Origin: Rhododendron vialii
Taxonomy: Eukaryota > Streptophyta > Magnoliopsida > Ericales > Ericaceae
Assembly: GCF_030253575.1 (NCBI RefSeq)
Contig: NC_080566.1
Coordinates: 11,355,501 to 11,419,500, forward strand
DNA length: 64,000 bases
Direction: 5' to 3'
The first letter of the stretch is position 1; the number at the start of each line of letters is the position of its first letter. The notes under the pieces are model-generated. The model saw only the letters and a program-made list of their open reading frames with translations, made no database searches and was not told where the DNA came from. Position numbers and translations under genes: made by a program. Below are positions 1 through 10,647 of this stretch, piece after piece.

Positions 1-77
1 ACTCCGCAGTTAGGCGTGCTTGGGCGAGAGTAGTACTAGGATGGGTGACCCCCTGGGAAGTCCTCGTGTTGCACCCC
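1..77 (+). rRNA. 5S rRNA: 5S rRNA gene, partial (5' end outside window)
   Basis: Gene positions 43-119 only. A55G. Family a spacer; the next gene starts at 366. Confidence 0.92.
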
Positions 78-337
78 TTTTTCGTTTTTGTACGAAATCC
101 CTTCCCCGCCCCCCGTTCCCTTCTTTCATCCGGTCGCCGCAACTTCGGCTCATTCCGTCCGGATCTTCCCGGAGAGTTTTCGCAGCGATTTTTCGAGCTG
201 CGAGCCAAAATCGCCCCGTCAGCGGGCACGTTCGGCCGTAGCCATCCCTCAAACGGGATACGGGGTCCGGCCGGCGAGACGTGGCTGGGAAAGCCAGAGA
301 TAGAGTGAGCAGTGCCCGACGGGGCAGAAAAATGGAA

Positions 338-365
338 CAAAAGAATTGAAAGCGGAGTGCCTATG
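338..365 (+). promoter_or_regulatory. 5S upstream region, block A representative
   Basis: In Arabidopsis, 5S transcription needs an AT-rich box near -28, GC near -12 and C at -1. Here AAAAGAATT lies at -27 to -19 and GC at -14/-13, but -1 is G. The G at -1 is shared by all complete block A genes. Effect on initiation is inferred. Confidence 0.7.
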
Positions 366-414
366 GGGTGCGATCATACCAGCACTAATGCACCGGATCC
401 CATCAGAACTCCGC

Positions 415-425
415 AGTTAGGCGTG
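415..425 (+). promoter_or_regulatory. Box A of internal Pol III promoter, altered
   Basis: Gene positions 50-60 read AGTTAGGCGTG. The usual plant sequence is AGTTAAGCGTG; base 420 (gene position 55) is G in place of A throughout block A. Confidence 0.8.
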
Positions 426-431
426 CTTGGG

Positions 432-437
432 CGAGAG
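432..437 (+). promoter_or_regulatory. Intermediate element, block A representative
   Basis: Gene positions 67-72, CGAGAG, unchanged from the usual plant sequence. Confidence 0.7.
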
Positions 438-444
438 TAGTACT

Positions 445-454
445 AGGATGGGTG
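445..454 (+). promoter_or_regulatory. Box C, block A representative
   Basis: Gene positions 80-89, AGGATGGGTG, intact. This is the main TFIIIA-contact region in plants, so factor binding may persist even with an altered box A. Confidence 0.7.
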
Positions 455-484
455 ACCCCCTGGGAAGTCCTCGTGTTGCACCCC

Positions 485-496
485 TTTTTCGTTTTT
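485..496 (+). terminator. Pol III terminator, double T run
   Basis: TTTTT follows the last gene base at once, then CG, then TTTTT. The first run is the expected Pol III stop and the second a likely backup. In C-family units the second run is TTTT. Confidence 0.85.
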
Positions 497-619
497 GTAC
501 GAAATCCCTTCCCCGCCACCCGTTCCCTTCTTTCATCCGGTCGCCGCAACTTCGGCTCATTCCGTCCGGATCTTCCCGGAGAGTTTTCGCAGCGATTTTT
601 CGAGCTGCGAGCCAAAATC

Positions 620-732
620 GCCCCGTCAGCGGGCACGTTCTGCCGTAGCCATCCCTCCAACGGGATACGGGGTCCGGCCGGCGAGACGTGGCTGGGAAAG
701 CTAGAGATAGAGTGAGCAGTGCCCGACGGGGC
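620..732. repeat. Imperfect inverted repeat in the spacer (representative)
   Basis: Left arm GCCCCGTC-AGC-GGGCAC (620-636) is the reverse complement of GTGCCCGACGGGGC (719-732) apart from a 3-base insert; the loop is 82 bases. Inside the loop, TGGCT and AGCCA flank GGGAA as a small hairpin. Present in nearly all block A units. In Y and L units of block B the left arm is altered (GCCCCCTTCAGC). Confidence 0.6.
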
Positions 733-772
733 AGAAAAATGGAACAAAAGAATTGAAAGCGGAGTGCCTATG

Positions 773-891
773 GGGTGCGATCATACCAGCACTAATGCAC
801 CGGATCCCATCAGAACTCCGCAGTTAGGCGTGCTTGGGCGAGAGTAGTACTAGGATGGGTGACCCCCTGGGAAGTCCTCGTGTTGCACCCC
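773..891 (+). rRNA. 5S rRNA: 5S rRNA gene, A55G
   Basis: No further change. Family b; 407 bp to next. Confidence 0.94.
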
Positions 892-1179
892 TTTTTCGTT
901 TTTGTACGAAATCCCTTCCCCGCCCCCCGTTCCCTTCTTTCATCCGGTCGCCGCAACTTCGGCTCATTCCGTCCGGATCTTCCCGGAGAGTTTTCGCAGC
1001 GATTTTTCGAGCTGCGAGCCAAAATAGCCCCGTCAGCGGGCACGTTCGGCCGTAGCCATCCCTCCAACGGGATACGGGGTCCGGCCGGCGAGACGTGGCT
1101 GGGAAAGCCAGAGATAGAGTGAGCAGTGCCCGACGGGGCAGAAAAATGGAACAAAAGAATTGAAAGCGGAGTGCCTATG

Positions 1180-1298
1180 GGGTGCGATCATACCAGCACT
1201 AATGCACCGGATCCCATCAGAACTCCGCAGTTAGGCGTGCTTGGGCGAGAGTAGTACTAGGATGGGTGACCCCCTGGGAAGTCCTCGTGTTGCACCCC
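1180..1298 (+). rRNA. 5S rRNA: 5S rRNA gene, A55G
   Basis: Family E; 406 bp to next. Confidence 0.94.
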
Positions 1299-1585
1299 TT
1301 TTTCGTTTTTGAACGAAATCCCTTCCCCGCCCCCGTTCCCTTCTTTCATCCGGTCGCCGCAACTTCGGCTCATTCCGTTCGGATCTTCCCGGAGAGTTTT
1401 CGCAGCGATTTTTCGAGCTGCGAGCCAAAATCGCCCCGTCAGCGGGCACGTTCGGCCGTAGCCATCCCTCCAACGGGATACGGGGTCCGGCCGGCGAGAC
1501 GTGGCTGGGAAAGCCAGAGATAGAGTGAGCAGTGCCCGACGGGGCAGAAAAATGGAACAAAAGAATTGAAAGCGGAGTGCCTATG

Positions 1586-1704
1586 GGGTGCGATCATACC
1601 AGCACTAATGCACCGGATCCCATCAGAACTCCGCAGTTAGGCGTGCTTGGGCGAGAGTAGTACTAGGATGGGTGACCCCCTGGGAAGTCCTCGTGTTGCA
1701 CCCC
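1586..1704 (+). rRNA. 5S rRNA: 5S rRNA gene, A55G
   Basis: Family E with CCCTCCCCCG; 406 bp to next. Confidence 0.94.
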
Positions 1705-1991
1705 TTTTTCGTTTTTGAACGAAATCCCTCCCCCGCCCCCGTTCCCTTCTTTCATCCGGTCGCCGCAACTTCGGCTCATTCCGTTCGGATCTTCCCGGAG
1801 AGTTTTCGCAGCGATTTTTCGAGCTGCGAGCCAAAATCGCCCCGTCAGCGGGCACGTTCGGCCGTAGCCATCCCTCCAACGGGATACGGGGTCCGGCCGG
1901 CGAGACGTGGCTGGGAAAGCCAGAGATAGAGTGAGCAGTGCCCGACGGGGCAGAAAAATGGAACAAAAGAATTGAAAGCGGAGTTCCTATG

Positions 1992-2110
1992 GGGTGCGAT
2001 CATACCAGCACTAATGCACCGGATCCCATCAGAACTCCGCAGTTAGGCGTGCTTGGGCGAGAGTAGTACTAGGATGGGTGACCCCCTGGGAAGTCGTCGT
2101 GTTGCACCCC
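1992..2110 (+). rRNA. 5S rRNA: 5S rRNA gene, A55G and C105G
   Basis: First T-family gene; -7 is T. Spacer has GGATATGGGG. 407 bp to next. Confidence 0.93.
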
Positions 2111-2398
2111 TTTTTCGTTTTTGTACGAAATCCCTTCCCCGCCCCCCGTTCCCTTCTTTCATCCGGTCGCCGCAACTTCGGCTCATTCCGTCCGGATCTT
2201 CCCGGAGAGTTTTCGCAGCGATTTTTCGAGCTGCGAGCCAAAATAGCCCCGTCAGCGGGCACGTTCGGCCGTAGCCATCCCTCCAACGGGATATGGGGTC
2301 CGGCCGGCGAGACGTGGCTGGGAAAGCCAGAGATAGAGTGAGCAGTGCCCGACGGGGCAGAAAAATGGAACAAAAGAATTGAAAGCGGAGTGCCTATG

Positions 2399-2517
2399 GG
2401 GTGCGATCATACCAGCACTAATGCACCGGATCCCATCAGAACTCCGCAGTTAGGCGTGCTTGGGCGAGAGTAGTACTAGGATGGGTGACCCCCTGGGAAG
2501 TCGTCGTGTTGCACCCC
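2399..2517 (+). rRNA. 5S rRNA: 5S rRNA gene, A55G and C105G
   Basis: Family T'; 407 bp to next. Confidence 0.93.
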
Positions 2518-2805
2518 TTTTTCGTTTTTGTACGAAATCCCTTCCCCGCTCCCCGTTCCCTTCTTTCATCCGGTCGCCGCAACTTCGGCTCATTCCGTCC
2601 GGATCTTCCCGGAGAGTTTTCGCAGCGATTTTTCGAGCTGCGAGCCAAAATAGCCCCGTCAGCGGGCACGTTCGGCCGTAGCCATCCCTCCAACGGGATA
2701 CGGGGTCCGGCCGGCGAGACGTGGCTGGGAAAGCCAGAGATAGAGTGAGCAGTGCCCGACGGGGCAGAAAAATGGAACAAAAGAATTGAAAGCGGAGTGC
2801 CTATG

Positions 2806-2924
2806 GGGTGCGATCATACCAGCACTAATGCACCGGATCCCATCAGAACTCCGCAGTTAGGCGTGCTTGGGCGAGAGTAGTACTAGGATGGGTGACCCCC
2901 TGGGAAGTCCTCGTGTTGCACCCC
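2806..2924 (+). rRNA. 5S rRNA: 5S rRNA gene, A55G
   Basis: Family F; 407 bp to next. Confidence 0.94.
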
Positions 2925-3212
2925 TTTTTCGTTTTTGAACGAAATCCCTTCCCCGCCCCCCGTTCCCTTCTTTCATCCGGTCGCCGCAACTTCGGCTCAT
3001 TCCGTTCGGATCTTCCCGGAGAGTTTTCGCAGCGATTTTTCGAGCTGCGAGCCAAAATCGCCCCGTCAGCGGGCACGTTCGGCCGTAGCCATCCCTCCAA
3101 CGGGATACGGGGTCCGGCCGGCGAGACGTGGCTGGGAAAGCCAGAGATAGAGTGAGCAGTGCCCGACGGGGCAGAAAAATGGAACAAAAGAATTGAAAGC
3201 GGAGTGCCTATG

Positions 3213-3331
3213 GGGTGCGATCATACCAGCACTAATGCACCGGATCCCATCAGAACTCCGCAGTTAGGCGTGCTTGGGCGAGAGTAGTACTAGGATGGGT
3301 GACCCCCTGGGAAGTCCTCGTGTTGCACCCC
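3213..3331 (+). rRNA. 5S rRNA: 5S rRNA gene, A55G
   Basis: Family E; 406 bp to next. Confidence 0.94.
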
Positions 3332-3618
3332 TTTTTCGTTTTTGAACGAAATCCCTTCCCCGCCCCCGTTCCCTTCTTTCATCCGGTCGCCGCAACTTCG
3401 GCTCATTCCGTTCGGATCTTCCCGGAGAGTTTTCGCAGCGATTTTTCGAGCTGCGAGCCAAAATCGCCCCGTCAGCGGGCACGTTCGGCCGTAGCCATCC
3501 CTCCAACGGGATACGGGGTCCGGCCGGCGAGACGTGGCTGGGAAAGCCAGAGATAGAGTGAGCAGTGCCCGACGGGGCAGAAAAATGGAACAAAAGAATT
3601 GAAAGCGGAGTTCCTATG

Positions 3619-3737
3619 GGGTGCGATCATACCAGCACTAATGCACCGGATCCCATCAGAACTCCGCAGTTAGGCGTGCTTGGGCGAGAGTAGTACTAGG
3701 ATGGGTGACCCCCTGGGAAGTCGTCGTGTTGCACCCC
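3619..3737 (+). rRNA. 5S rRNA: 5S rRNA gene, A55G and C105G
   Basis: Family T; -7 is T. Confidence 0.93.
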
Positions 3738-4025
3738 TTTTTCGTTTTTGTACGAAATCCCTTCCCCGCCCCCCGTTCCCTTCTTTCATCCGGTCGCCGC
3801 AACTTCGGCTCATTCCGTCCGGATCTTCCCGGAGAGTTTTCGCAGCGATTTTTCGAGCTGCGAGCCAAAATAGCCCCGTCAGCGGGCACGTTCGGCCGTA
3901 GCCATCCCTCCAACGGGATACGGGGTCCGGCCGGCGAGACGTGGCTGGGAAAGCCAGAGATAGAGTGAGCAGTGCCCGACGGGGCAGAAAAATGGAACAA
4001 AAGAATTGAAAGCGGAGTGCCTATG

Positions 4026-4144
4026 GGGTGCGATCATACCAGCACTAATGCACCGGATCCCATCAGAACTCCGCAGTTAGGCGTGCTTGGGCGAGAGTAG
4101 TACTAGGATGGGTGACCCCCTGGGAAGTCGTCGTGTTGCACCCC
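4026..4144 (+). rRNA. 5S rRNA: 5S rRNA gene, A55G and C105G
   Basis: Family T' with GGTCTGGCC in the spacer. Confidence 0.93.
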
Positions 4145-4432
4145 TTTTTCGTTTTTGTACGAAATCCCTTCCCCGCTCCCCGTTCCCTTCTTTCATCCGG
4201 TCGCCGCAACTTCGGCTCATTCCGTCCGGATCTTCCCGGAGAGTTTTCGCAGCGATTTTTCGAGCTGCGAGCCAAAATAGCCCCGTCAGCGGGCACGTTC
4301 GGCCGTAGCCATCCCTCCAACGGGATACGGGGTCTGGCCGGCGAGACGTGGCTGGGAAAGCCAGAGATAGAGTGAGCAGTGCCCGACGGGGCAGAAAAAT
4401 GGAACAAAAGAATTGAAAGCGGAGTGCCTATG

Positions 4433-4551
4433 GGGTGCGATCATACCAGCACTAATGCACCGGATCCCATCAGAACTCCGCAGTTAGGCGTGCTTGGGCG
4501 AGAGTAGTACTAGGATGGGTGACCCCCTGGGAAGTCCTCGTGTTGCACCCC
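4433..4551 (+). rRNA. 5S rRNA: 5S rRNA gene, A55G
   Basis: Family F, ending in GAGTTCC. Confidence 0.94.
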
Positions 4552-4839
4552 TTTTTCGTTTTTGAACGAAATCCCTTCCCCGCCCCCCGTTCCCTTCTTT
4601 CATCCGGTCGCCGCAACTTCGGCTCATTCCGTTCGGATCTTCCCGGAGAGTTTTCGCAGCGATTTTTCGAGCTGCGAGCCAAAATCGCCCCGTCAGCGGG
4701 CACGTTCGGCCGTAGCCATCCCTCCAACGGGATACGGGGTCCGGCCGGCGAGACGTGGCTGGGAAAGCCAGAGATAGAGTGAGCAGTGCCCGACGGGGCA
4801 GAAAAATGGAACAAAAGAATTGAAAGCGGAGTTCCTATG

Positions 4840-4958
4840 GGGTGCGATCATACCAGCACTAATGCACCGGATCCCATCAGAACTCCGCAGTTAGGCGTGC
4901 TTGGGCGAGAGTAGTACTAGGATGGGTGACCCCCTGGGAAGTCGTCGTGTTGCACCCC
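4840..4958 (+). rRNA. 5S rRNA: 5S rRNA gene, A55G and C105G
   Basis: Family T, shortened to 405 bp by loss of two bases before the next gene; -7 is T. Confidence 0.93.
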
Positions 4959-5244
4959 TTTTTCGTTTTTGTACGAAATCCCTTCCCCGCCCCCCGTTCC
5001 CTTCTTTCATCCGGTCGCCGCAACTTCGGCTCATTCCGTCCGGATCTTCCCGGAGAGTTTTCGCAGCGATTTTTCGAGCTGCGAGCCAAAATAGCCCCGT
5101 CAGCGGGCACGTTCGGCCGTAGCCATCCCTCCAACGGGATACGGGGTCCGGCCGGCGAGACGTGGCTGGGAAAGCCAGAGATAGAGTGAGCAGTGCCCGA
5201 CGGGGCAGAAAAATGGAACAAAAGAATTGAAAGCAGTGCCTATG

Positions 5245-5363
5245 GGGTGCGATCATACCAGCACTAATGCACCGGATCCCATCAGAACTCCGCAGTTAGG
5301 CGTGCTTGGGCGAGAGTAGTACTAGGATGGGTGACCCCCTGGGAAGTCCTCGTGTTGCACCCC
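5245..5363 (+). rRNA. 5S rRNA: 5S rRNA gene, A55G, shortened upstream region
   Basis: Upstream reads AAAGCAGTGCC instead of AAAGCGGAGTGCC, which moves the AT-rich box 2 bp closer to the start. Family E, 406 bp. Confidence 0.93.
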
Positions 5364-5650
5364 TTTTTCGTTTTTGAACGAAATCCCTTCCCCGCCCCCG
5401 TTCCCTTCTTTCATCCGGTCGCCGCAACTTCGGCTCATTCCGTTCGGATCTTCCCGGAGAGTTTTCGCAGCGATTTTTCGAGCTGCGAGCCAAAATCGCC
5501 CCGTCAGCGGGCACGTTCGGCCGTAGCCATCCCTCCAACGGGATACGGGGTCCGGCCGGCGAGACGTGGCTGGGAAAGCCAGAGATAGAGTGAGCAGTGC
5601 CCGACGGGGCAGAAAAATGGAACAAAAGAATTGAAAGCGGAGTGCCTATG

Positions 5651-5769
5651 GGGTGCGATCATACCAGCACTAATGCACCGGATCCCATCAGAACTCCGCA
5701 GTTAGGCGTGCTTGGGCGAGAGTAGTACTAGGATGGGTGACCCCCTGGGAAGTCCTCGTGTTGCACCCC
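5651..5769 (+). rRNA. 5S rRNA: 5S rRNA gene, A55G
   Basis: Family E with CCCTCCCCCG. Confidence 0.94.
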
Positions 5770-6056
5770 TTTTTCGTTTTTGAACGAAATCCCTCCCCCG
5801 CCCCCGTTCCCTTCTTTCATCCGGTCGCCGCAACTTCGGCTCATTCCGTTCGGATCTTCCCGGAGAGTTTTCGCAGCGATTTTTCGAGCTGCGAGCCAAA
5901 ATCGCCCCGTCAGCGGGCACGTTCGGCCGTAGCCATCCCTCCAACGGGATACGGGGTCCGGCCGGCGAGACGTGGCTGGGAAAGCCAGAGATAGAGTGAG
6001 CAGTGCCCGACGGGGCAGAAAAATGGAACAAAAGAATTGAAAGCGGAGTTCCTATG

Positions 6057-6175
6057 GGGTGCGATCATACCAGCACTAATGCACCGGATCCCATCAGAAC
6101 TCCGCAGTTAGGCGTGCTTGGGCGAGAGTAGTACTAGGATGGGTGACCCCCTGGGAAGTCGTCGTGTTGCACCCC
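6057..6175 (+). rRNA. 5S rRNA: 5S rRNA gene, A55G and C105G
   Basis: Family T, 405 bp; duplicate of 4840. -7 is T. Confidence 0.93.
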
Positions 6176-6461
6176 TTTTTCGTTTTTGTACGAAATCCCT
6201 TCCCCGCCCCCCGTTCCCTTCTTTCATCCGGTCGCCGCAACTTCGGCTCATTCCGTCCGGATCTTCCCGGAGAGTTTTCGCAGCGATTTTTCGAGCTGCG
6301 AGCCAAAATAGCCCCGTCAGCGGGCACGTTCGGCCGTAGCCATCCCTCCAACGGGATACGGGGTCCGGCCGGCGAGACGTGGCTGGGAAAGCCAGAGATA
6401 GAGTGAGCAGTGCCCGACGGGGCAGAAAAATGGAACAAAAGAATTGAAAGCAGTGCCTATG

Positions 6462-6580
6462 GGGTGCGATCATACCAGCACTAATGCACCGGATCCCATC
6501 AGAACTCCGCAGTTAGGCGTGCTTGGGCGAGAGTAGTACTAGGATGGGTGACCCCCTGGGAAGTCCTCGTGTTGCACCCC
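6462..6580 (+). rRNA. 5S rRNA: 5S rRNA gene, A55G, shortened upstream region
   Basis: Same 2 bp upstream loss as 5245, by duplication. Family E. Confidence 0.93.
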
Positions 6581-6867
6581 TTTTTCGTTTTTGAACGAAA
6601 TCCCTTCCCCGCCCCCGTTCCCTTCTTTCATCCGGTCGCCGCAACTTCGGCTCATTCCGTTCGGATCTTCCCGGAGAGTTTTCGCAGCGATTTTTCGAGC
6701 TGCGAGCCAAAATCGCCCCGTCAGCGGGCACGTTCGGCCGTAGCCATCCCTCCAACGGGATACGGGGTCCGGCCGGCGAGACGTGGCTGGGAAAGCCAGA
6801 GATAGAGTGAGCAGTGCCCGACGGGGCAGAAAAATGGAACAAAAGAATTGAAAGCGGAGTGCCTATG

Positions 6868-6986
6868 GGGTGCGATCATACCAGCACTAATGCACCGGAT
6901 CCCATCAGAACTCCGCAGTTAGGCGTGCTTGGGCGAGAGTAGTACTAGGATGGGTGACCCCCTGGGAAGTCCTCGTGTTGCACCCC
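6868..6986 (+). rRNA. 5S rRNA: 5S rRNA gene, A55G
   Basis: Family E with CCCTCCCCCG; duplicate of 5651. Confidence 0.94.
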
Positions 6987-7273
6987 TTTTTCGTTTTTGA
7001 ACGAAATCCCTCCCCCGCCCCCGTTCCCTTCTTTCATCCGGTCGCCGCAACTTCGGCTCATTCCGTTCGGATCTTCCCGGAGAGTTTTCGCAGCGATTTT
7101 TCGAGCTGCGAGCCAAAATCGCCCCGTCAGCGGGCACGTTCGGCCGTAGCCATCCCTCCAACGGGATACGGGGTCCGGCCGGCGAGACGTGGCTGGGAAA
7201 GCCAGAGATAGAGTGAGCAGTGCCCGACGGGGCAGAAAAATGGAACAAAAGAATTGAAAGCGGAGTTCCTATG

Positions 7274-7392
7274 GGGTGCGATCATACCAGCACTAATGCA
7301 CCGGATCCCATCAGAACTCCGCAGTTAGGCGTGCTTGGGCGAGAGTAGTACTAGGATGGGTGACCCCCTGGGAAGTCGTCGTGTTGCACCCC
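7274..7392 (+). rRNA. 5S rRNA: 5S rRNA gene, A55G and C105G
   Basis: Family T; spacer has GGCTTGGAAAG; -7 is T. Confidence 0.93.
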
Positions 7393-7680
7393 TTTTTCGT
7401 TTTTGTACGAAATCCCTTCCCCGCCCCCCGTTCCCTTCTTTCATCCGGTCGCCGCAACTTCGGCTCATTCCGTCCGGATCTTCCCGGAGAGTTTTCGCAG
7501 CGATTTTTCGAGCTGCGAGCCAAAATAGCCCCGTCAGCGGGCACGTTCGGCCGTAGCCATCCCTCCAACGGGATACGGGGTCCGGCCGGCGAGACGTGGC
7601 TTGGAAAGCCAGAGATAGAGTGAGCAGTGCCCGACGGGGCAGAAAAATGGAACAAAAGAATTGAAAGCGGAGTGCCTATG

Positions 7681-7799
7681 GGGTGCGATCATACCAGCAC
7701 TAATGCACCGGATCCCATCAGAACTCCGCAGTTAGGCGTGCTGGGGCGAGAGTAGTACTAGGATGGGTGACCCCCTGGGAAGTCGTCGTGTTGCACCCC
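7681..7799 (+). rRNA. 5S rRNA: 5S rRNA gene, A55G, T63G and C105G
   Basis: T63G (GTGCTGGGGCG) lies between box A and the intermediate element. Family T'. Confidence 0.92.
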
Positions 7800-8087
7800 T
7801 TTTTCGTTTTTGTACGAAATCCCTTCCCCGCTCCCCGTTCCCTTCTTTCATCCGGTCGCCGCAACTTCGGCTCATTCCGTCCGGATCTTCCCGGAGAGTT
7901 TTCGCAGCGATTTTTCGAGCTGCGAGCCAAAATAGCCCCGTCAGCGGGCACGTTCGGCCGTAGCCATCCCTCCAACGGGATACGGGGTCCGGCCGGCGAG
8001 ACGTGGCTGGGAAAGCCAGAGATAGAGTGAGCAGTGCCCGACGGGGCAGAAAAATGGAACAAAAGAATTGAAAGCGGAGTGCCTATG

Positions 8088-8206
8088 GGGTGCGATCATA
8101 CCAGCACTAATGCACCGGATCCCATCAGAACTCCGCAGTTAGGCGTGCTTGGGCGAGAGTAGTACTAGGATGGGTGACCCCCTGGGAAGTCCTCGTGTTG
8201 CACCCC
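8088..8206 (+). rRNA. 5S rRNA: 5S rRNA gene, A55G
   Basis: Family F. Confidence 0.94.
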
Positions 8207-8494
8207 TTTTTCGTTTTTGAACGAAATCCCTTCCCCGCCCCCCGTTCCCTTCTTTCATCCGGTCGCCGCAACTTCGGCTCATTCCGTTCGGATCTTCCCG
8301 GAGAGTTTTCGCAGCGATTTTTCGAGCTGCGAGCCAAAATCGCCCCGTCAGCGGGCACGTTCGGCCGTAGCCATCCCTCCAACGGGATACGGGGTCCGGC
8401 CGGCGAGACGTGGCTGGGAAAGCCAGAGATAGAGTGAGCAGTGCCCGACGGGGCAGAAAAATGGAACAAAAGAATTGAAAGCGGAGTGCCTATG

Positions 8495-8613
8495 GGGTGC
8501 GATCATACCAGCACTAATGCACCGGATCCCATCAGAACTCCGCAGTTAGGCGTGCTTGGGCGAGAGTAGTACTAGGATGGGTGACCCCCTGGGAAGTCCT
8601 CGTGTTGCACCCC
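8495..8613 (+). rRNA. 5S rRNA: 5S rRNA gene, A55G
   Basis: Family F with GGGCACTTTCGG, a marker also at 10122, 10529, 11342, 12156 and 12969. Confidence 0.94.
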
Positions 8614-8901
8614 TTTTTCGTTTTTGAACGAAATCCCTTCCCCGCCCCCCGTTCCCTTCTTTCATCCGGTCGCCGCAACTTCGGCTCATTCCGTTCGGAT
8701 CTTCCCGGAGAGTTTTCGCAGCGATTTTTCGAGCTGCGAGCCAAAATCGCCCCGTCAGCGGGCACTTTCGGCCGTAGCCATCCCTCCAACGGGATACGGG
8801 GTCCGGCCGGCGAGACGTGGCTGGGAAAGCCAGAGATAGAGTGAGCAGTGCCCGACGGGGCAGAAAAATGGAACAAAAGAATTGAAAGCGGAGTGCCTAT
8901 G

Positions 8902-9020
8902 GGGTGCGATCATACCAGCACTAATGCACCGGATCCCATCAGAACTCCGCAGTTAGGCGTGCTTGGGCGAGAGTAGTACTAGGATGGGTGACCCCCTGGG
9001 AAGTCCTCGTGTTGCACCCC
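8902..9020 (+). rRNA. 5S rRNA: 5S rRNA gene, A55G
   Basis: Family E. Confidence 0.94.
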
Positions 9021-9307
9021 TTTTTCGTTTTTGAACGAAATCCCTTCCCCGCCCCCGTTCCCTTCTTTCATCCGGTCGCCGCAACTTCGGCTCATTCCGT
9101 TCGGATCTTCCCGGAGAGTTTTCGCAGCGATTTTTCGAGCTGCGAGCCAAAATCGCCCCGTCAGCGGGCACGTTCGGCCGTAGCCATCCCTCCAACGGGA
9201 TACGGGGTCCGGCCGGCGAGACGTGGCTGGGAAAGCCAGAGATAGAGTGAGCAGTGCCCGACGGGGCAGAAAAATGGAACAAAAGAATTGAAAGCGGAGT
9301 TCCTATG

Positions 9308-9426
9308 GGGTGCGATCATACCAGCACTAATGCACCGGATCCCATCAGAACTCCGCAGTTAGGCGTGCTTGGGCGAGAGTAGTACTAGGATGGGTGACCC
9401 CCTGGGAAGTCGTCGTGTTGCACCCC
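9308..9426 (+). rRNA. 5S rRNA: 5S rRNA gene, A55G and C105G
   Basis: Family T; -7 is T. Confidence 0.93.
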
Positions 9427-9714
9427 TTTTTCGTTTTTGTACGAAATCCCTTCCCCGCCCCCCGTTCCCTTCTTTCATCCGGTCGCCGCAACTTCGGCTC
9501 ATTCCGTCCGGATCTTCCCGGAGAGTTTTCGCAGCGATTTTTCGAGCTGCGAGCCAAAATAGCCCCGTCAGCGGGCACGTTCGGCCGTAGCCATCCCTCC
9601 AACGGGATACGGGGTCCGGCCGGCGAGACGTGGCTGGGAAAGCCAGAGATAGAGTGAGCAGTGCCCGACGGGGCAGAAAAATGGAACAAAAGAATTGAAA
9701 GCGGAGTGCCTATG

Positions 9715-9833
9715 GGGTGCGATCATACCAGCACTAATGCACCGGATCCCATCAGAACTCCGCAGTTAGGCGTGCTTGGGCGAGAGTAGTACTAGGATGG
9801 GTGACCCCCTGGGAAGTCCTCGTGTTGCACCCC
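9715..9833 (+). rRNA. 5S rRNA: 5S rRNA gene, A55G
   Basis: Mosaic unit: gene and ATCGCCCC as family a, but CGCTCCCC and GGTCTGGCC as T'. Confidence 0.94.
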
Positions 9834-10121
9834 TTTTTCGTTTTTGTACGAAATCCCTTCCCCGCTCCCCGTTCCCTTCTTTCATCCGGTCGCCGCAACT
9901 TCGGCTCATTCCGTCCGGATCTTCCCGGAGAGTTTTCGCAGCGATTTTTCGAGCTGCGAGCCAAAATCGCCCCGTCAGCGGGCACGTTCGGCCGTAGCCA
10001 TCCCTCCAACGGGATACGGGGTCTGGCCGGCGAGACGTGGCTGGGAAAGCCAGAGATAGAGTGAGCAGTGCCCGACGGGGCAGAAAAATGGAACAAAAGA
10101 ATTGAAAGCGGAGTGCCTATG

Positions 10122-10240
10122 GGGTGCGATCATACCAGCACTAATGCACCGGATCCCATCAGAACTCCGCAGTTAGGCGTGCTTGGGCGAGAGTAGTACT
10201 AGGATGGGTGACCCCCTGGGAAGTCCTCGTGTTGCACCCC
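10122..10240 (+). rRNA. 5S rRNA: 5S rRNA gene, A55G
   Basis: Family F with the CACTTTCGG marker. Confidence 0.94.
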
Positions 10241-10528
10241 TTTTTCGTTTTTGAACGAAATCCCTTCCCCGCCCCCCGTTCCCTTCTTTCATCCGGTCGC
10301 CGCAACTTCGGCTCATTCCGTTCGGATCTTCCCGGAGAGTTTTCGCAGCGATTTTTCGAGCTGCGAGCCAAAATCGCCCCGTCAGCGGGCACTTTCGGCC
10401 GTAGCCATCCCTCCAACGGGATACGGGGTCCGGCCGGCGAGACGTGGCTGGGAAAGCCAGAGATAGAGTGAGCAGTGCCCGACGGGGCAGAAAAATGGAA
10501 CAAAAGAATTGAAAGCGGAGTGCCTATG

Positions 10529-10647
10529 GGGTGCGATCATACCAGCACTAATGCACCGGATCCCATCAGAACTCCGCAGTTAGGCGTGCTTGGGCGAGAG
10601 TAGTACTAGGATGGGTGACCCCCTGGGAAGTCCTCGTGTTGCACCCC
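10529..10647 (+). rRNA. 5S rRNA: 5S rRNA gene, A55G
   Basis: Mosaic unit: GTACG as family a, CCGTTCGG and CACTTTCGG as F. Confidence 0.94.

Larger units (their letters stand above)
366..484 (+). rRNA. 5S rRNA: 5S rRNA gene, A55G (block A reference copy)
   Basis: First complete gene: 119 bp, ends pair as GGGTGC with GCACCC, T5 follows. Product would be the 5S RNA of the large ribosomal subunit. -1 is G and box A is altered, so activity is uncertain. Family a; 407 bp to the next gene. Confidence 0.94.
4840..7273 (+). repeat. 3-unit, 1217 bp tandem duplication
   Basis: Units T (405), E, E at 4840, 5245, 5651 repeat at 6057, 6462, 6868. Both T units share a private 2 bp loss in the spacer tail (GCGGAGTG to GCAGTG), and both third units share CCCTCCCCCG. 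Confidence 0.9.
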
